Part shown: positions 17,382 through 28,475 of the stretch, piece after piece | How the letters are laid out: every line of letters starts with the position of its first letter | How positions within the stretch are numbered: the stretch's first letter is position 1 | NCBI RefSeq assembly: GCF_000225525.1 | Contig: NZ_AGBF01000002.1 | Coordinates: forward strand, 62,001-126,000 | DNA: 64,000 bases | Direction: 5' to 3' | Source: Streptomyces zinciresistens K42 | GTDB lineage: Bacteria; Actinomycetota; Actinomycetes; Streptomycetales; Streptomycetaceae | Translations under genes and position numbers: made by a program | Notes under the pieces: model-generated | The model's database searches: none | Told to the model about the DNA's origin: nothing | Seen by the model: only the letters and a program-made list of their open reading frames with translations

Positions 17382-18700
17382 GCACGCAGTCAGCATCGGC
17401 CCGCGAGACCACCGAGGGAACCGTCTACACGGTCACCGGTGGCGACTGGGACGAGGTCGTCGAGTCCGCGGCCCGCGCCGACGACGAGCGCATCGTCGTC
17501 AACATGGGCCCCCAGCACCCCTCCACGCACGGCGTGCTGCGCCTGATCCTGGAGATCGAGGGCGAGACCGTCACGGAGGCCCGGTGCGGCATCGGCTACC
17601 TCCACACCGGCATCGAGAAGAACCTCGAGTACCGGACCTGGACGCAGGGCACCACGTTCGTGACGCGCATGGACTACCTGACGTCCTTCTTCAACGAGAC
17701 CGCCTACTGCCTCGCCGTCGAGAAACTCCTCGGCATCGAGGACCAGATCAGCGAGCGGGCCACGATCGTCCGGGTCCTCCTGATGGAGCTGAACCGGTTG
17801 TCCTCCCACCTCGTGTGCATCGCCACGGGAGGCATGGAGCTCGGCGCCACCACGATCATGATCTACGGATTCCGCGATCGTGAAATGATTCTCGACATCT
17901 ACGAGCTCATCACGGGCCTGCGGATGAACCACGCGTACATCCGCCCCGGCGGACTCGCCCAGGACCTGCCGCCCGGCGCGGTGGACCAGATCCGCGAGTT
18001 CGTGAAGAAGATGCAGAAGAACCTCCCGGAGTACGACAAGCTCGCCACCGGGAACCCCATCTTCAAGGCCCGTATGCAGGACGTCGGTTACCTCGACCTG
18101 GCCGGCTGCATGGCCCTCGGCGCCACCGGCCCGATCCTGCGCTCCACCGGCCTGCCGCACGACCTGCGCAAGGCGCAGCCCTACTGCGACTACGAGACCT
18201 ACGACTTCGAGGTCCCCACCGCCGACACCTGCGACTCCTACGGGCGCTTCCTGATCCGCCTGGAGGAGATGCGCGAGTCGCTCCGGATCGTCGAGCAGTG
18301 CCTGGACCGGCTCCAGCCGGGCCCGGTCATGGTCGCCGACAAGAAGATCGCCTGGCCCGCCCAGCTCGCCCTGGGACCCGACGGGCTCGGCAACTCCCTC
18401 GACCACATCAAGAAGATCATGGGCACCTCCATGGAGGCCCTGATCCACCACTTCAAGCTGGTCACCGAGGGCTTCCGCGTCCCGCCGGGACAGGCGTACG
18501 CGGCCGTCGAGTCGCCCAAGGGCGAACTCGGGGTGCACGCCGTGTCCGACGGCGGCACCCGCCCCTACCGGGTCCACTTCCGCGACCCGTCCTTCACCAA
18601 CCTTCAGGCCATGGCGGCGATGTGCGAGGGCGGCCAGGTCGCCGACGTCATCGTCGCCGTCGCGTCCATCGACCCCGTGATGGGAGGCGTCGACCGGTGA
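17378..18700 (+). CDS. nuoD: NADH-quinone oxidoreductase subunit D
   Basis: NuoD (49-kDa subunit), 440 residues, builds the quinone pocket with NuoB. Diagnostic stretches are [15 protein letters not shown] with the conserved His pair, [16 protein letters not shown], and the C-terminal DPVMGGVDR. The GTG at 17378 overlaps the nuoC stop by four bases. It is slightly longer than E. coli's NuoD half at the N-terminus. The stop overlaps nuoE by four bases. Confidence 0.97.
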   Translation: MSTQSASARETTEGTVYTVTGGDWDEVVESAARADDERIVVNMGPQHPSTHGVLRLILEIEGETVTEARCGIGYLHTGIEKNLEYRTWTQGTTFVTRMDYLTSFFNETAYCLAVEKLLGIEDQISERATIVRVLLMELNRLSSHLVCIATGGMELGATTIMIYGFRDREMILDIYELITGLRMNHAYIRPGGLAQDLPPGAVDQIREFVKKMQKNLPEYDKLATGNPIFKARMQDVGYLDLAGCMALGATGPILRSTGLPHDLRKAQPYCDYETYDFEVPTADTCDSYGRFLIRLEEMRESLRIVEQCLDRLQPGPVMVADKKIAWPAQLALGPDGLGNSLDHIKKIMGTSMEALIHHFKLVTEGFRVPPGQAYAAVESPKGELGVHAVSDGGTRPYRVHFRDPSFTNLQAMAAMCEGGQVADVIVAVASIDPVMGGVDR

Positions 18701-19560
18701 CCACCTCATCTTCCGAGCGGGGCGTCAGCCTGGGCATGCCGCACCTGCCCGCGCCCGGCTACCCGGACGACGTCCGAGAGCGTCTGGAGGCGGACGCGCG
18801 CGTCGTGATCGCCCGCTACCCGGACTCCCGCTCCGCCCTGCTGCCGCTGCTGCACCTCGTGCAGTCCGAGGAGGGCCATGTCACCCGCACCGGCATGCAG
18901 TTCTGCGCCGAGGTGCTGGGCCTGACCACGGCCGAGGTCACCGCGGTCGCCACCTTCTACTCCATGTACCGGCGCAAGCCGAGCGGGGACTACCAGGTGG
19001 GCGTGTGCACCAACACCCTGTGCGCGGTGATGGGCGGTGACGCGATCTTCGAGGAGCTCCAGGAGCACCTGGGCGTCGGCAACGGCGAGACCACCGGCGA
19101 CGGCAAGGTCACCCTGGAGCACATCGAGTGCAACGCGGCCTGCGACTTCGCGCCGGTCGTGATGGTGAACTGGGAGTTCTTCGACAACCAGACACCCGCC
19201 AGCGCCAAGAGCCTGGTCGACGACCTGCGCGCGGGGCGGACCGTCGAGCCCACCCGCGGGGCCCGGCTGTGCACCTTCAAGGAGACCGCGCGCATCCTCG
19301 CCGGCTTCCCCGACGAACGCCCCGGCGCCGTCGAGGAGAGCGGCAGCGCGGGACCCGCCTCCCTGGTCGGCCTGCGGCTGGCCAAGGGCGAGGCCGGGCC
19401 CGCGCGCGTGGTCCACCCGCGCGACGGCGGCCCGCACCCGCAGGGCACGCCGCACGAGCCGTCCCCGACCGAGCACCTCAGTTCTCACGACGCGCCGCAC
19501 GACACGTCGGCATCCGACCCCGCCCACCCGGCGGGGCCTGTCGCCGAGGAGGGGGAGTGA
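18697..19560 (+). CDS. nuoE: NADH-quinone oxidoreductase subunit E with His-rich tail
   Basis: NuoE (24-kDa subunit) holds the [2Fe-2S] cluster N1a of the NADH-oxidising module. Ligands are Cys104 and Cys109 (VCTNTLC) and Cys145 and Cys149 (CNAACD). The thioredoxin-like core ends near residue 205. A tail of about 80 residues follows, ending with seven histidines between 240 and 277 amid Pro, Asp and Ser. E. coli NuoE is about 166 residues, so 287 is unusually long. The tail may be disordered or metal-binding. The stop shares one base with the nuoF start. Confidence 0.95.
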   Translation: MTTSSSERGVSLGMPHLPAPGYPDDVRERLEADARVVIARYPDSRSALLPLLHLVQSEEGHVTRTGMQFCAEVLGLTTAEVTAVATFYSMYRRKPSGDYQVGVCTNTLCAVMGGDAIFEELQEHLGVGNGETTGDGKVTLEHIECNAACDFAPVVMVNWEFFDNQTPASAKSLVDDLRAGRTVEPTRGARLCTFKETARILAGFPDERPGAVEESGSAGPASLVGLRLAKGEAGPARVVHPRDGGPHPQGTPHEPSPTEHLSSHDAPHDTSASDPAHPAGPVAEEGE

Positions 19561-20909
19561 TGACATTGGCACCCGAGCTGAAGGAAAACAGTCCCGAGGA
19601 GCTGCTCGCACCCGTGCTGTCGGCCTTCTGGGACGAGGACAGGTCCTGGTCGCTGGACGTCTACCGGCGGCACGACGGCTACGAGGGCCTGCGCAAGGCG
19701 CTCGCCATGTCGCCGGACGACCTCATCGCGTACGTGAAGGACTCCGGTCTGCGCGGACGCGGCGGCGCCGGGTTCCCCACCGGAATGAAGTGGCAGTTCA
19801 TTCCGCAGGGCGACGGCAAACCGCACTATCTAGTTGTCAACGCCGACGAGTCGGAGCCGGGGACCTGCAAGGACATCCCGCTCCTCTTCGCGAACCCGCA
19901 CAGCCTCATCGAGGGCATCGTGATCGCGTGCTACGCCATCCGTTCGTCGCATGCCTTCATCTACGTGCGCGGTGAGGTCGTCCCCGTGCTGCGGCGGCTG
20001 CACGAGGCCGTCCGCGAGGCGTACGAGGCGGGCTACCTCGGCGAGAACGCCCTCGGCAGCGGACTCGGCCTCGAACTCACCGTGCACGCCGGCGCCGGCG
20101 CGTACATCTGCGGTGAGGAGACCGCGCTGCTCGACTCGCTCGAAGGCCGCCGCGGCCAACCGCGACTGCGTCCCCCCTTCCCGGCGGTGGCAGGTCTCTA
20201 CGCCTGCCCCACTGTCGTGAACAACGTCGAGTCCATCGCGTCGGTTCCCGCGATCCTGCACCGGGGCAAGGACTGGTTCCGCTCGATGGGCAGCGAGAAG
20301 TCCCCGGGCTTCACGCTCTACTCGCTCAGCGGCCATGTCGTGAGCCCCGGCCAGTACGAGGCCCCGCTCGGCATCACCCTGCGCCAGCTGCTGGAGATGA
20401 GCGGCGGCATGCGCCCCGGCCACCGGCTGAAGTTCTGGACGCCCGGCGGCTCCTCCACACCGATGTTCACCGACGAGCACCTCGACGTCCCCCTCGACTA
20501 CGAGGGGGTGGGCGCCGCCGGTTCCATGCTCGGCACCAAGGCGCTGCAGTGCTTCGACGAGACGACCTGCGTGGTGCGCGCCGTCACCCGCTGGACCGAG
20601 TTCTACGCCCACGAGTCCTGCGGCAAGTGCACCCCCTGCCGCGAGGGCACCTACTGGCTCGTGCAGCTGCTGCGCGACATCGAGGCCGGCAAGGGCGTGA
20701 TGAGCGACCTCGACAAGCTGAACGACATCGCCGACAACATCAACGGCAAGTCGTTCTGCGCCCTCGGCGACGGCGCCGCCTCGCCGATCTTCTCCTCGCT
20801 CACGTACTTCCGCGAGGAGTACGAGCAGCACATCACGGGCCGCGGCTGCCCCTTCGACCCGGCCAGGTCGACGGTGTGGGCCGACAACCGCACGGAGGTG
20901 AACGCATGA
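19560..20909 (+). CDS. nuoF: NADH-quinone oxidoreductase subunit F (NADH/FMN site)
   Basis: NuoF (51-kDa subunit), 449 residues, oxidises NADH with FMN and passes electrons to cluster N3. The nucleotide-binding loop is [13 protein letters not shown] (66-78). The second glycine-rich site is [13 protein letters not shown]. The N3 ligands are Cys354, Cys357 and Cys360 in [12 protein letters not shown], with a fourth in KSFCALGDG near 400. The ATG overlaps the nuoE stop (TGATG); a GTG one codon upstream is possible. nuoG overlaps by four bases. Confidence 0.97.
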   Translation: MTLAPELKENSPEELLAPVLSAFWDEDRSWSLDVYRRHDGYEGLRKALAMSPDDLIAYVKDSGLRGRGGAGFPTGMKWQFIPQGDGKPHYLVVNADESEPGTCKDIPLLFANPHSLIEGIVIACYAIRSSHAFIYVRGEVVPVLRRLHEAVREAYEAGYLGENALGSGLGLELTVHAGAGAYICGEETALLDSLEGRRGQPRLRPPFPAVAGLYACPTVVNNVESIASVPAILHRGKDWFRSMGSEKSPGFTLYSLSGHVVSPGQYEAPLGITLRQLLEMSGGMRPGHRLKFWTPGGSSTPMFTDEHLDVPLDYEGVGAAGSMLGTKALQCFDETTCVVRAVTRWTEFYAHESCGKCTPCREGTYWLVQLLRDIEAGKGVMSDLDKLNDIADNINGKSFCALGDGAASPIFSSLTYFREEYEQHITGRGCPFDPARSTVWADNRTEVNA

Positions 20910-23410
20910 CTGTGACCACCAGCGCTCCCTCCGGAGGGGGAGAGACGGCGGTCCCGCCGGAAGATCTCGTGACGCTGACGATCGACGGCGCAGAGATCAG
21001 CGTGCCGAAGGGCACCCTGGTCATCCGGGCCGCCGAGGAACTCGGCATCGAGATCCCCCGGTTCTGCGACCACCCGCTCCTGGACCCGGCCGGCGCCTGC
21101 CGCCAGTGCATCGTCGAGGTCGAGGGCCAGCGCAAGCCGATGGCGTCCTGCACCATCACGTGCACGGACGGCATGGTCGTCAAGACGCACCTGACCTCGC
21201 CGGTCGCCGAGAAGGCCCAGCACGGGGTGATGGAGCTGCTGCTCATCAACCACCCGCTGGACTGCCCGGTCTGCGACAAGGGCGGCGAGTGCCCGCTGCA
21301 GAACCAGGCGATGTCGCACGGCCAGGCCGAGTCCCGCTTCGAGGGCCGCAAGCGCACCTACGAGAAGCCGGTGGCGATCTCCACGCAGGTGCTGCTCGAC
21401 CGCGAGCGGTGCGTGCTGTGCGCCCGCTGCACCCGGTTCTCCAACCAGGTCGCGGGCGACCCGATGATCGAGCTGATCGAGCGCGGCGCCCTCCAGCAGG
21501 TCGGCACCGGCGAGGGCGACCCCTTCGCGTCGTACTTCTCCGGCAACACCATCCAGATCTGCCCGGTCGGCGCCCTCACCTCGGCGGCGTACCGGTTCCG
21601 CTCGCGCCCCTTCGACCTCGTCTCCTCGCCGTCGGTGTGCGAGCACTGCTCCGGCGGCTGCGCGACCCGTACCGACCACCGGCGCGGCAAGGTCATGCGC
21701 CGTCTCGCGGCCGAGGACCCCGAGGTCAACGAGGAGTGGATCTGCGACAAGGGCAGGTTCGCCTTCCGCTACGGCCAGCAGCGCGACCGGCTCCAGACGC
21801 CGCTCGTGCGCAACGCCGAGGGCGACCTCGAACCGGCCTCCTGGCCGGAGGCACTGCAGATCGCGGCTCAGGGCCTGCTCGCCTCCCGCGGCCGCACCGG
21901 CGTGCTGACGGGCGGCCGGCTCACCGTCGAGGACGCCTACGCGTACAGCAAGTTCGCGCGCGTGGCGCTCGACACCAACGACATCGACTTCCGCGCGCGG
22001 GCGCACAGCGCCGAGGAGGCCGACTTCCTCGCCGCGCGGATCGCGGGCCACGGCCGCGACCTCGACGGCAGGGGCGTCACCCACACCTCGCTGGAGAAGG
22101 CGCCGGCCGTCCTGCTCGTCGGGTTCGAGGCCGAGGAGGAGGCGCCCGGCGTCTTCCTGCGGCTGCGCAAGGGCTGGCGCAAGCACGGCCAGCGGGTCTT
22201 CTCGCTCGCCACGCACGCGACGCGCGGACTGACCAAGGCCGGCGGCACCCTGCTGCCCGCGGCCCCCGGCACCGAGACCGAGTGGCTGGACGCGCTCGCC
22301 GGCGGCGTCGGACTGGACGCGGACGGCGTCAAGGCGGCCGAGGCCCTGCGCGCCCCGGGCGCGGTGATCGTCGTCGGCGAACGGCTGGCGGGCGTGTCGG
22401 GCGGCCTCACCGCCGCCGTACGAGCCGCCTCTGCGACCGGCGCCGACCTGGTGTGGATCCCGCGCCGGGCCGGTGAGCGCGCCGCCGTCGAGGTCGGGGC
22501 GCTGCCGACGCTGCTGCCCGGCGGGCGCCCCGCGACCGACCCGCGCGCGCGGGACGAGGTCGCCGCCGTCTGGGGCGTCGCGAACCTCCCCACGCGCCAC
22601 GGCCGCGACACCGGTCGGATCGTGGACGCCGCCGCGAGCGGCGAACTCCAGGCCCTGCTGGTCGCCGGCGTCGAGGTCGCCGACCTGCCGGACCCAGCGC
22701 GCGCGCGTGCCGCGCTCGCCGAGGTCGGGTTCGTGGTGTCGCTGGAGATCCGGCCGAGCGAGGTGACCGAACTCGCCGACGTCGTCCTGCCGGTCGCCGC
22801 GGTCGCCGAGAAGGCCGGCACCTTCCTCAACTGGGAAGGCAGGGTGCGCCTGTTCGAGGCCGCGCTCAAGCCCGAGCAGCTGACCCGCCGCCTCGCCCCG
22901 GCCGACGCCCGCGTCCTGCAGATGCTGGCCGACGCCATGGACGTGCACCTCGGCCTGCCCGATCTGCGCACCGTGCGCGCGGAGATCGACCGGCTCGCCG
23001 GCTGGGACGGCGCCCGGCCCGCCGAACCCGCCGGGAGCGCGTCCCAGTCGCCGCGGCCCGCGGCCGGCGAGGCCGTGCTGGCCGGACACCGGCTGCTGCT
23101 CGACCAGGGTCTGCTCCAGACCGGCGACGAGGCGCTGGCCGGCACCCGGCACGCCGCCCGCGCGCGCGTGTCGGCCGCCACGGCCGCGGAGGCCGGGGTG
23201 AAGGACGGCGACGTCCTCGCGGTGACCGGCCCGGCCGGCGCCGTCGAACTGCCCCTGGAGATCACGCAGATGCCCGACCGGGTGGTCTGGCTGCCCCTGA
23301 ACTCGACGGGCGGCGGCGTCGCCTCCGACACCGGGGCGCTGCCCGGCTCACTCGTCCGCATCGGCCCGGCGACCCTCGCGTCCGAGGCCCCCGAGGAGGT
23401 GGAGGCATGA
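20906..23410 (+). CDS. nuoG: NADH-quinone oxidoreductase subunit G
   Basis: NuoG (834 residues) is the large iron-sulfur subunit. The N-terminal [2Fe-2S] domain uses Cys54, 65, 68 and 82. The His-ligated cluster has His116 with Cys120, 123 and 129 ([14 protein letters not shown]). A further set is Cys169, 172 and 175 plus Cys219. The extra N7 cluster motif is intact: Cys245, 248 and 252 (CEHCSGGC) and, exactly 27 residues on, Cys280. The rest is a molybdopterin-oxidoreductase-like domain with no cofactor expected. Start and stop overlap the neighbours by four bases. Confidence 0.97.
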   Translation: MTVTTSAPSGGGETAVPPEDLVTLTIDGAEISVPKGTLVIRAAEELGIEIPRFCDHPLLDPAGACRQCIVEVEGQRKPMASCTITCTDGMVVKTHLTSPVAEKAQHGVMELLLINHPLDCPVCDKGGECPLQNQAMSHGQAESRFEGRKRTYEKPVAISTQVLLDRERCVLCARCTRFSNQVAGDPMIELIERGALQQVGTGEGDPFASYFSGNTIQICPVGALTSAAYRFRSRPFDLVSSPSVCEHCSGGCATRTDHRRGKVMRRLAAEDPEVNEEWICDKGRFAFRYGQQRDRLQTPLVRNAEGDLEPASWPEALQIAAQGLLASRGRTGVLTGGRLTVEDAYAYSKFARVALDTNDIDFRARAHSAEEADFLAARIAGHGRDLDGRGVTHTSLEKAPAVLLVGFEAEEEAPGVFLRLRKGWRKHGQRVFSLATHATRGLTKAGGTLLPAAPGTETEWLDALAGGVGLDADGVKAAEALRAPGAVIVVGERLAGVSGGLTAAVRAASATGADLVWIPRRAGERAAVEVGALPTLLPGGRPATDPRARDEVAAVWGVANLPTRHGRDTGRIVDAAASGELQALLVAGVEVADLPDPARARAALAEVGFVVSLEIRPSEVTELADVVLPVAAVAEKAGTFLNWEGRVRLFEAALKPEQLTRRLAPADARVLQMLADAMDVHLGLPDLRTVRAEIDRLAGWDGARPAEPAGSASQSPRPAAGEAVLAGHRLLLDQGLLQTGDEALAGTRHAARARVSAATAAEAGVKDGDVLAVTGPAGAVELPLEITQMPDRVVWLPLNSTGGGVASDTGALPGSLVRIGPATLASEAPEEVEA

Positions 23411-24771
23411 GCCCTTTCCTCGCCGCTGAAGACCTCTCGATGTTCGGCCGCGACCCCTGGTGGCTGGTCGTCGTCAAGGCGGTGTTCTGCTTCGCCTTCC
23501 TGATGGTGACCGTGCTGTTCTCCATCGTGTGGGAGCGCAAGGTCGTCGCCTGGATGCAGCTGCGCGTCGGCCCCAACCGCAACGGCCCCTGGGGCATGCT
23601 CCAGTCGCTCGCCGACGGCGTGAAGCTGATGCTGAAGGAAGACCTCATCGTCAAGCGCGCGGACAAGGTCGTCTACGTCCTCGCGCCGGTCGTCGCCGCC
23701 ATCCCGGCGTTCATGGCGATCGCGGTGATCCCCTTCGGCCCGGCCGGCAACGAGGTCTCGATCTTCGGCCAGCGCACCACGATGCAGCTGACCGACCTGC
23801 CGATCGCGATGCTCTACATCCTCGCGGTCGCCTCGGTCGGCATCTACGGCATCGTCCTCGCGGGCTGGAGCTCGGGGTCCACCTACCCGCTGCTCGGCGG
23901 TCTGCGCTCCTGCGCGCAGATGATCTCCTACGAGATCGCGATGGGCGCCGCCTTCGCCTCGGTGTTCCTCTACTCCGGGTCGATGTCGACCTCGGCGATC
24001 GTCGAGGCGCAGCAGGACCGCTGGTACATCGTGCTGCTGCCGGTGTCGTTCCTGATCTACATCGTGACGATGGTGGGCGAGACCAACCGCGCCCCCTTCG
24101 ACATGCCGGAGTCCGAGGGCGACCTGGTCGGCGGCTTCAACACCGAGTACTCGTCCATCAAGTTCGCGCTGTTCATGCTCGCCGAGTACGTGAACATGGT
24201 GACGGTCTCGGCCGTGTCGGTGACGCTCTTCCTGGGCGGCTGGCGGGCCCCGTACCCGGTCAGCACCTTCTGGGAGGGCGCCAACCACGGCTGGTGGCCG
24301 ATGCTCTGGTTCGTGATCAAGGTGCAGTTGCTGCTGTTCTTCTTCATCTGGCTGCGCGGCACGCTCCCGCGCGTGCGCTACGACCAGCTGATGAAGCTCG
24401 GCTGGAAGGTCCTGATCCCGGTCTCCGTGGTCTGGCTGATGCTCGTCGCCACCATGCGCACGCTGCGCAACGAGAACTACGGCTTCGCCGACATCGCCCT
24501 CTACGTCGGAGGCGGCGTCCTCGCCCTGCTGCTGCTCTCCTTCCTCGCGGACCTGTTCCGCGAGCGGTCCGGGGCGGCCGGCGAACCACCGGAGGAACCC
24601 GCCGCGTTCGACCCGATGGCGGGTGGATTCCCGGTACCGCCCCTGCCCGGACAGGAACTTCCCCCGGTGCCCCGGCGCCGCTCGCACCGGGAGCGGGAGC
24701 TGATTGTCAGTGGTGGGCCCGATACTCAGAGTGACGGATCTCTGGAGCGAAAGGAGGCGTCCGATGGCTGA
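23407..24771 (+). CDS. nuoH: NADH-quinone oxidoreductase subunit H
   Basis: NuoH (454 residues) is the membrane subunit that links the quinone channel to the antiporter-like arm. Eight or nine helices are apparent. Signatures include [20 protein letters not shown] and the acidic loop [19 protein letters not shown], which lines the quinone entry. E. coli NuoH has about 325 residues. Here a C-terminal tail of roughly 70 residues (Pro/Glu-rich, ending in basic RRRSHRER and acidic residues) extends into the cytoplasm. Its end overlaps the nuoI start by eight bases. Confidence 0.96.
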   Translation: MSPFLAAEDLSMFGRDPWWLVVVKAVFCFAFLMVTVLFSIVWERKVVAWMQLRVGPNRNGPWGMLQSLADGVKLMLKEDLIVKRADKVVYVLAPVVAAIPAFMAIAVIPFGPAGNEVSIFGQRTTMQLTDLPIAMLYILAVASVGIYGIVLAGWSSGSTYPLLGGLRSCAQMISYEIAMGAAFASVFLYSGSMSTSAIVEAQQDRWYIVLLPVSFLIYIVTMVGETNRAPFDMPESEGDLVGGFNTEYSSIKFALFMLAEYVNMVTVSAVSVTLFLGGWRAPYPVSTFWEGANHGWWPMLWFVIKVQLLLFFFIWLRGTLPRVRYDQLMKLGWKVLIPVSVVWLMLVATMRTLRNENYGFADIALYVGGGVLALLLLSFLADLFRERSGAAGEPPEEPAAFDPMAGGFPVPPLPGQELPPVPRRRSHRERELIVSGGPDTQSDGSLERKEASDG

Positions 24772-25405
24772 GGAGCCCAAGGAGACCAAGCCCGGTTTCC
24801 AGAACCCCGTGGCCGGCTTCGGCGTGACCTTCAAGGCCATGTTCAAGAAGCGGCTGACCGAGCAGTACCCGGAGCAGGAGAAGACCACCGCTCCCCGCTT
24901 CCACGGACGGCACCAGCTCAACCGCCATCCGGACGGCCTGGAGAAGTGCGTCGGCTGCGAGCTGTGCGCCTGGGCCTGCCCCGCCGACGCGATCTACGTC
25001 GAGGGCGCGGACAACACCGACGAGGAGCGCTACTCGCCGGGCGAGCGCTACGGCCGGGTGTACCAGATCAACTACGCCCGCTGCATCCTGTGCGGCCTGT
25101 GCATCGAGGCGTGCCCCACGCGCGCGCTGACGATGACCAACGAGTTCGAGCTGGCCGACTCCAGCCGCGCCAACCTGATCTACACCAAGGAGCAGTTGCT
25201 CGCCGGCCTCGACGAGGGCATGGTCGACTCGCCCCACGCCATCTACCCGGGCACCGACGAGCAGGACTACTACCGGGGCCTGGTGACGGAGGCCGCGCCG
25301 GGCACGACCCGGCAGGTCGCGCTCTCCCAGGGCGAGGTCCCGCAGGAGGCCGCCTCGACCGCCGGTGAGGACGAGCCGGCGTCCGGGAAGGTGACCGGCC
25401 GATGA
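24764..25405 (+). CDS. nuoI: NADH-quinone oxidoreductase subunit I
   Basis: NuoI (213 residues) is a two-cluster ferredoxin-like subunit holding N6a and N6b. Both CxxCxxCxxxC(P) sets are complete: Cys62, 65, 68, 72 ([12 protein letters not shown]) and Cys107, 110, 113, 117 ([12 protein letters not shown]). The ATG at 24764 has an excellent AAAGGAGG site; an earlier in-frame start at 24704 has none. The tail after residue 170 is acidic. It overlaps nuoH by eight bases and nuoJ by four. Confidence 0.97.
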   Translation: MAEEPKETKPGFQNPVAGFGVTFKAMFKKRLTEQYPEQEKTTAPRFHGRHQLNRHPDGLEKCVGCELCAWACPADAIYVEGADNTDEERYSPGERYGRVYQINYARCILCGLCIEACPTRALTMTNEFELADSSRANLIYTKEQLLAGLDEGMVDSPHAIYPGTDEQDYYRGLVTEAAPGTTRQVALSQGEVPQEAASTAGEDEPASGKVTGR

Positions 25406-26244
25406 CGCAGCAGCTCGCCGCCTACTCCACCTCCACCGGAGAGGCGTTCCAGTTCTGGATCCTCGGCACCGTCGCCGTGATCGGCGCCCTGTGCACCGTC
25501 TTCATGAAGAAGGCCGTGCACAGCGCGCTCTGCCTCGCCGGGACCATGATCGTCCTGGCGGTCTTCTACCTCGCCAACGGCGCCTACTTCCTGGGCATCG
25601 TGCAGATCGTCGTCTACACCGGCGCGATCATGATGCTGTTCCTGTTCGTGGTGATGCTGGTCGGCGTCACGGCCGCGGACTCCCTGAAGGAGACCATCAA
25701 GGGCCAGCGCTGGCTGGCCCTGCTCTGCGGCCTCGGCTTCGGCATCCTGCTCGTCGCGGGCATCGGCAACGCCTCCCTGACCCAGTTCGACGGCCTCGCC
25801 GGGGCGAACGCGGGCGGCAACGTGGAGGGCCTCGCCACCCTCATCTTCACCAGGTACGTCTTCGCCTTCGAGATCACCGGCGCCCTGCTCATCACGGCCG
25901 CGATCGGCGCCATGGTGCTCACGCACCGCGAGCGCACCGAGCGCGCCCTCACCCAGCGCGAACTCGCCGAGCGGCGCGTGCGCGAGGGCAAGCACGTCCC
26001 GCCGCTGCCGGCCCCCGGCGTGTACGCCCGGCACAACGCCGTGGACATCGCGGGCCTGCTCCCCGACGGCACCCCCTCCGAGCTCACGGTCAGCAAGACC
26101 CTGCGCGAGCGCGGCCAGATCCGGGACGTGTCGACGGAGGCGCTCAACGACCTGCGGGCGCTGGAGCAGCGCGCGGAGGAGCGGCTGGAGCGGACCGGGA
26201 TCGAGCCGACGACCTTCAAGCGGCCCGAGGAGGCGTCGAAGTGA
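25402..26244 (+). CDS. nuoJ: NADH-quinone oxidoreductase subunit J
   Basis: NuoJ (280 residues) is a five-helix membrane-arm subunit next to NuoK. The helix with [20 protein letters not shown] is the conserved core (about 54-73). About 110 soluble residues follow the last helix (Arg/Glu-rich, cytoplasmic), longer than in enteric NuoJ. It is coupled to nuoI and nuoK by four-base overlaps. Confidence 0.96.
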   Translation: MTQQLAAYSTSTGEAFQFWILGTVAVIGALCTVFMKKAVHSALCLAGTMIVLAVFYLANGAYFLGIVQIVVYTGAIMMLFLFVVMLVGVTAADSLKETIKGQRWLALLCGLGFGILLVAGIGNASLTQFDGLAGANAGGNVEGLATLIFTRYVFAFEITGALLITAAIGAMVLTHRERTERALTQRELAERRVREGKHVPPLPAPGVYARHNAVDIAGLLPDGTPSELTVSKTLRERGQIRDVSTEALNDLRALEQRAEERLERTGIEPTTFKRPEEASK

Positions 26245-26540
26245 ACCCGGTCAACTACATCTACCTCGCCGCCGTGCTGTTCACGATCGGCGCCACCGGG
26301 GTCCTCATCAGGCGCAACGCCATCGTCGTCTTCATGTGCATCGAGCTGATGCTCAACGCCTGCAACCTCACGCTCGTCGCCTTCTCCCGGATGCACGGCA
26401 ACCTGGACGGCCAGATCATCGCCTTCTTCACGATGGTCGTCGCCGCCGCGGAGGTCGTGGTCGGTCTGGCGATCATCGTGTCGCTGTTCCGTTCCCGCCA
26501 CTCGGCCTCGGTCGACGACGCCAGCCTGATGAAGCTCTGA
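26241..26540 (+). CDS. nuoK: NADH-quinone oxidoreductase subunit K
   Basis: NuoK (99 residues) is an MrpC-like three-helix subunit. Its intramembrane acidic residues needed for proton pumping are seen in [14 protein letters not shown] (Glu about 36) and in [11 protein letters not shown] (Glu about 72). The GTG start overlaps the nuoJ stop by four bases. nuoL begins 16 bases after its stop. Confidence 0.96.
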   Translation: MNPVNYIYLAAVLFTIGATGVLIRRNAIVVFMCIELMLNACNLTLVAFSRMHGNLDGQIIAFFTMVVAAAEVVVGLAIIVSLFRSRHSASVDDASLMKL

Positions 26541-26556
26541 GGGGTCGGAAAGAATC

Positions 26557-28470
26557 GTGGAGAACCTGATCGCGCTGCTGATCGCGGCGCCCTTGCTCGG
26601 AGCGGCCGTACTGCTGTGCGGCGGCCGGCGGCTCGATGCCGTCGGCCACTGGATCGGCACGCTCCTGTCGTTCCTCTCCTTCGCCTTCGGCGTGGCGCTC
26701 TTCGCCGACCTGCTGGGAAGGGGCGCGCAGGACCGCACCCTGACGAGCCGTCTGTTCAGCTGGATCCCCGTCGAGGGCTTCCAGGCGGACATCGCCTTCC
26801 GGCTCGACCAGCTGTCGATGACGTTCGTCCTGCTGATCACCGGCGTCGGCTCGCTCATCCATGTGTACTCGATCGGATACATGGAGCACGACGAGCGCCG
26901 GCGCCGCTTCTTCGGCTATCTCAACCTGTTCCTCGCGGCGATGCTGCTCCTCGTCCTCGCCGACAACTACCTCCTGCTGTACGTCGGCTGGGAGGGCGTG
27001 GGTCTCGCGTCCTACCTCCTGATCGGCTTCTGGCAGCACAAGCCCAGCGCCGCCACCGCCGCGAAGAAGGCATTCCTGGTCAACCGCGTCGGCGACATGG
27101 GCCTGTCGATCGCGATCATGATGATGTTCCTGTGGTTCGGGAGCTTCGCCTTCGGCCCGGTGCTGGGCGGCGAGGGGGAGCCCGGCCTGGTCGGTGACGC
27201 GAGCGAGGGCAGGCTCACCGCGATCGGCCTGATGCTGCTCCTCGCCGCGTGCGGCAAGTCGGCCCAGGTGCCGCTGCAGTCCTGGCTCGGGGACGCGATG
27301 GAGGGCCCGACCCCGGTCTCGGCCCTCATCCACGCTGCGACCATGGTGACCGCGGGCGTCTACCTGATCGTCCGCTCCGGCGCCATCTTCAACGCCGCGC
27401 CGGACGCACAGCTGGTGGTCACCATCGTCGGCACCGTCACGCTCCTGTTCGGTGCGATCGTCGGTTGCGCGAAGGACGACATCAAGAAGGCGCTGGCCGG
27501 CTCGACCATGTCGCAGATCGGCTACATGGTCCTGGCCGCGGGCCTCGGCCCCATCGGCTACGTCTTCGCGATCATGCACCTGGTGACGCACGGCTTCTTC
27601 AAGGCCGGGCTGTTCCTCGGCGCAGGCTCGGTCATGCACGGCATGAACGACGAGGTCGACATGCGCAAGTACGGCGGTCTGCGCAGGTACATGCCGGTCA
27701 CGTTCATCACCTTCGGCCTCGGCTATCTCGCCATCATCGGCTTCCCCGGTCTGTCCGGCTTCTTCTCCAAGGACATGATCATCGAGGCGGCGTTCGCCAA
27801 GGGCGGCACCGAGGGCTGGATCCTCGGCACGTGCGCGCTGCTGGGCGCGGCCATCACCGCGTACTACATGACGCGCGTGATGCTGATGACGTTCTTCGGC
27901 GAGAAGCGCTGGCAGCCGGACGAGAAGGGCAACGAGCCGCACCCGCACGAGTCGCCCAGGACCATGACGATCCCCATGATCGTGCTGGCCGTCGGCTCGG
28001 TCGCGGGCGGCGCGTTCTTCAGCATCGGCGACCGCTTCGTCGGATGGCTGGAGCCCGTCACCGGCCTCGAACACGGCAATCCGCCGATCAGCGCGGGCGT
28101 GGTCACCGGCGCCACCGTCACCTGCATGGTCATCGGTGTCGCCCTCGCCTACGCCCAGTACGGGCGCCGGCCCGTCCCGGCCGTGGCCCCGCGCGGGTCG
28201 CTGCTCACCCGGGCCGCCCGCCGCGACCTGTACCAGGACGACTTCAACCACGTCGTCCTGGTCCGCGGCGGCGAGCACCTCACGCGCTCCCTGGTCTACG
28301 TCGACCACACCCTGGTCGACGGGGTGGTCAACGGCACGGCGGCCTCGGTCGGCGGACTGTCCGGGCGGATGCGCAGGCTCCAGAACGGCTTCGTGCGGTC
28401 GTACGCGGTCTCGATGTTCGGCGGTGCGGCGCTCATCGTCGCCGCGACCCTGCTGATGAGGGCGGTCTGA
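26557..28470 (+). CDS. nuoL: NADH-quinone oxidoreductase subunit L (antiporter-like)
   Basis: NuoL (637 residues) is the distal MrpA-like proton-pumping subunit with the long lateral helix at its C-terminus. Family signatures are [18 protein letters not shown], the helix-7 segment with Lys, and the region [16 protein letters not shown]. The C-terminal helix holding [16 protein letters not shown] is the traverse region. Start is GTG with a GGGGTCGGAAAG leader. nuoM begins five bases later. Confidence 0.97.
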   Translation: MENLIALLIAAPLLGAAVLLCGGRRLDAVGHWIGTLLSFLSFAFGVALFADLLGRGAQDRTLTSRLFSWIPVEGFQADIAFRLDQLSMTFVLLITGVGSLIHVYSIGYMEHDERRRRFFGYLNLFLAAMLLLVLADNYLLLYVGWEGVGLASYLLIGFWQHKPSAATAAKKAFLVNRVGDMGLSIAIMMMFLWFGSFAFGPVLGGEGEPGLVGDASEGRLTAIGLMLLLAACGKSAQVPLQSWLGDAMEGPTPVSALIHAATMVTAGVYLIVRSGAIFNAAPDAQLVVTIVGTVTLLFGAIVGCAKDDIKKALAGSTMSQIGYMVLAAGLGPIGYVFAIMHLVTHGFFKAGLFLGAGSVMHGMNDEVDMRKYGGLRRYMPVTFITFGLGYLAIIGFPGLSGFFSKDMIIEAAFAKGGTEGWILGTCALLGAAITAYYMTRVMLMTFFGEKRWQPDEKGNEPHPHESPRTMTIPMIVLAVGSVAGGAFFSIGDRFVGWLEPVTGLEHGNPPISAGVVTGATVTCMVIGVALAYAQYGRRPVPAVAPRGSLLTRAARRDLYQDDFNHVVLVRGGEHLTRSLVYVDHTLVDGVVNGTAASVGGLSGRMRRLQNGFVRSYAVSMFGGAALIVAATLLMRAV

Positions 28471-28475
28471 TACCG

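Noticed and set aside
20651..23152. Opposite-strand frame of about 830 codons inside nuoG
   Set aside because: It mirrors nuoG codon structure and has no domain; nuoG is fully supported by its iron-sulfur motifs.
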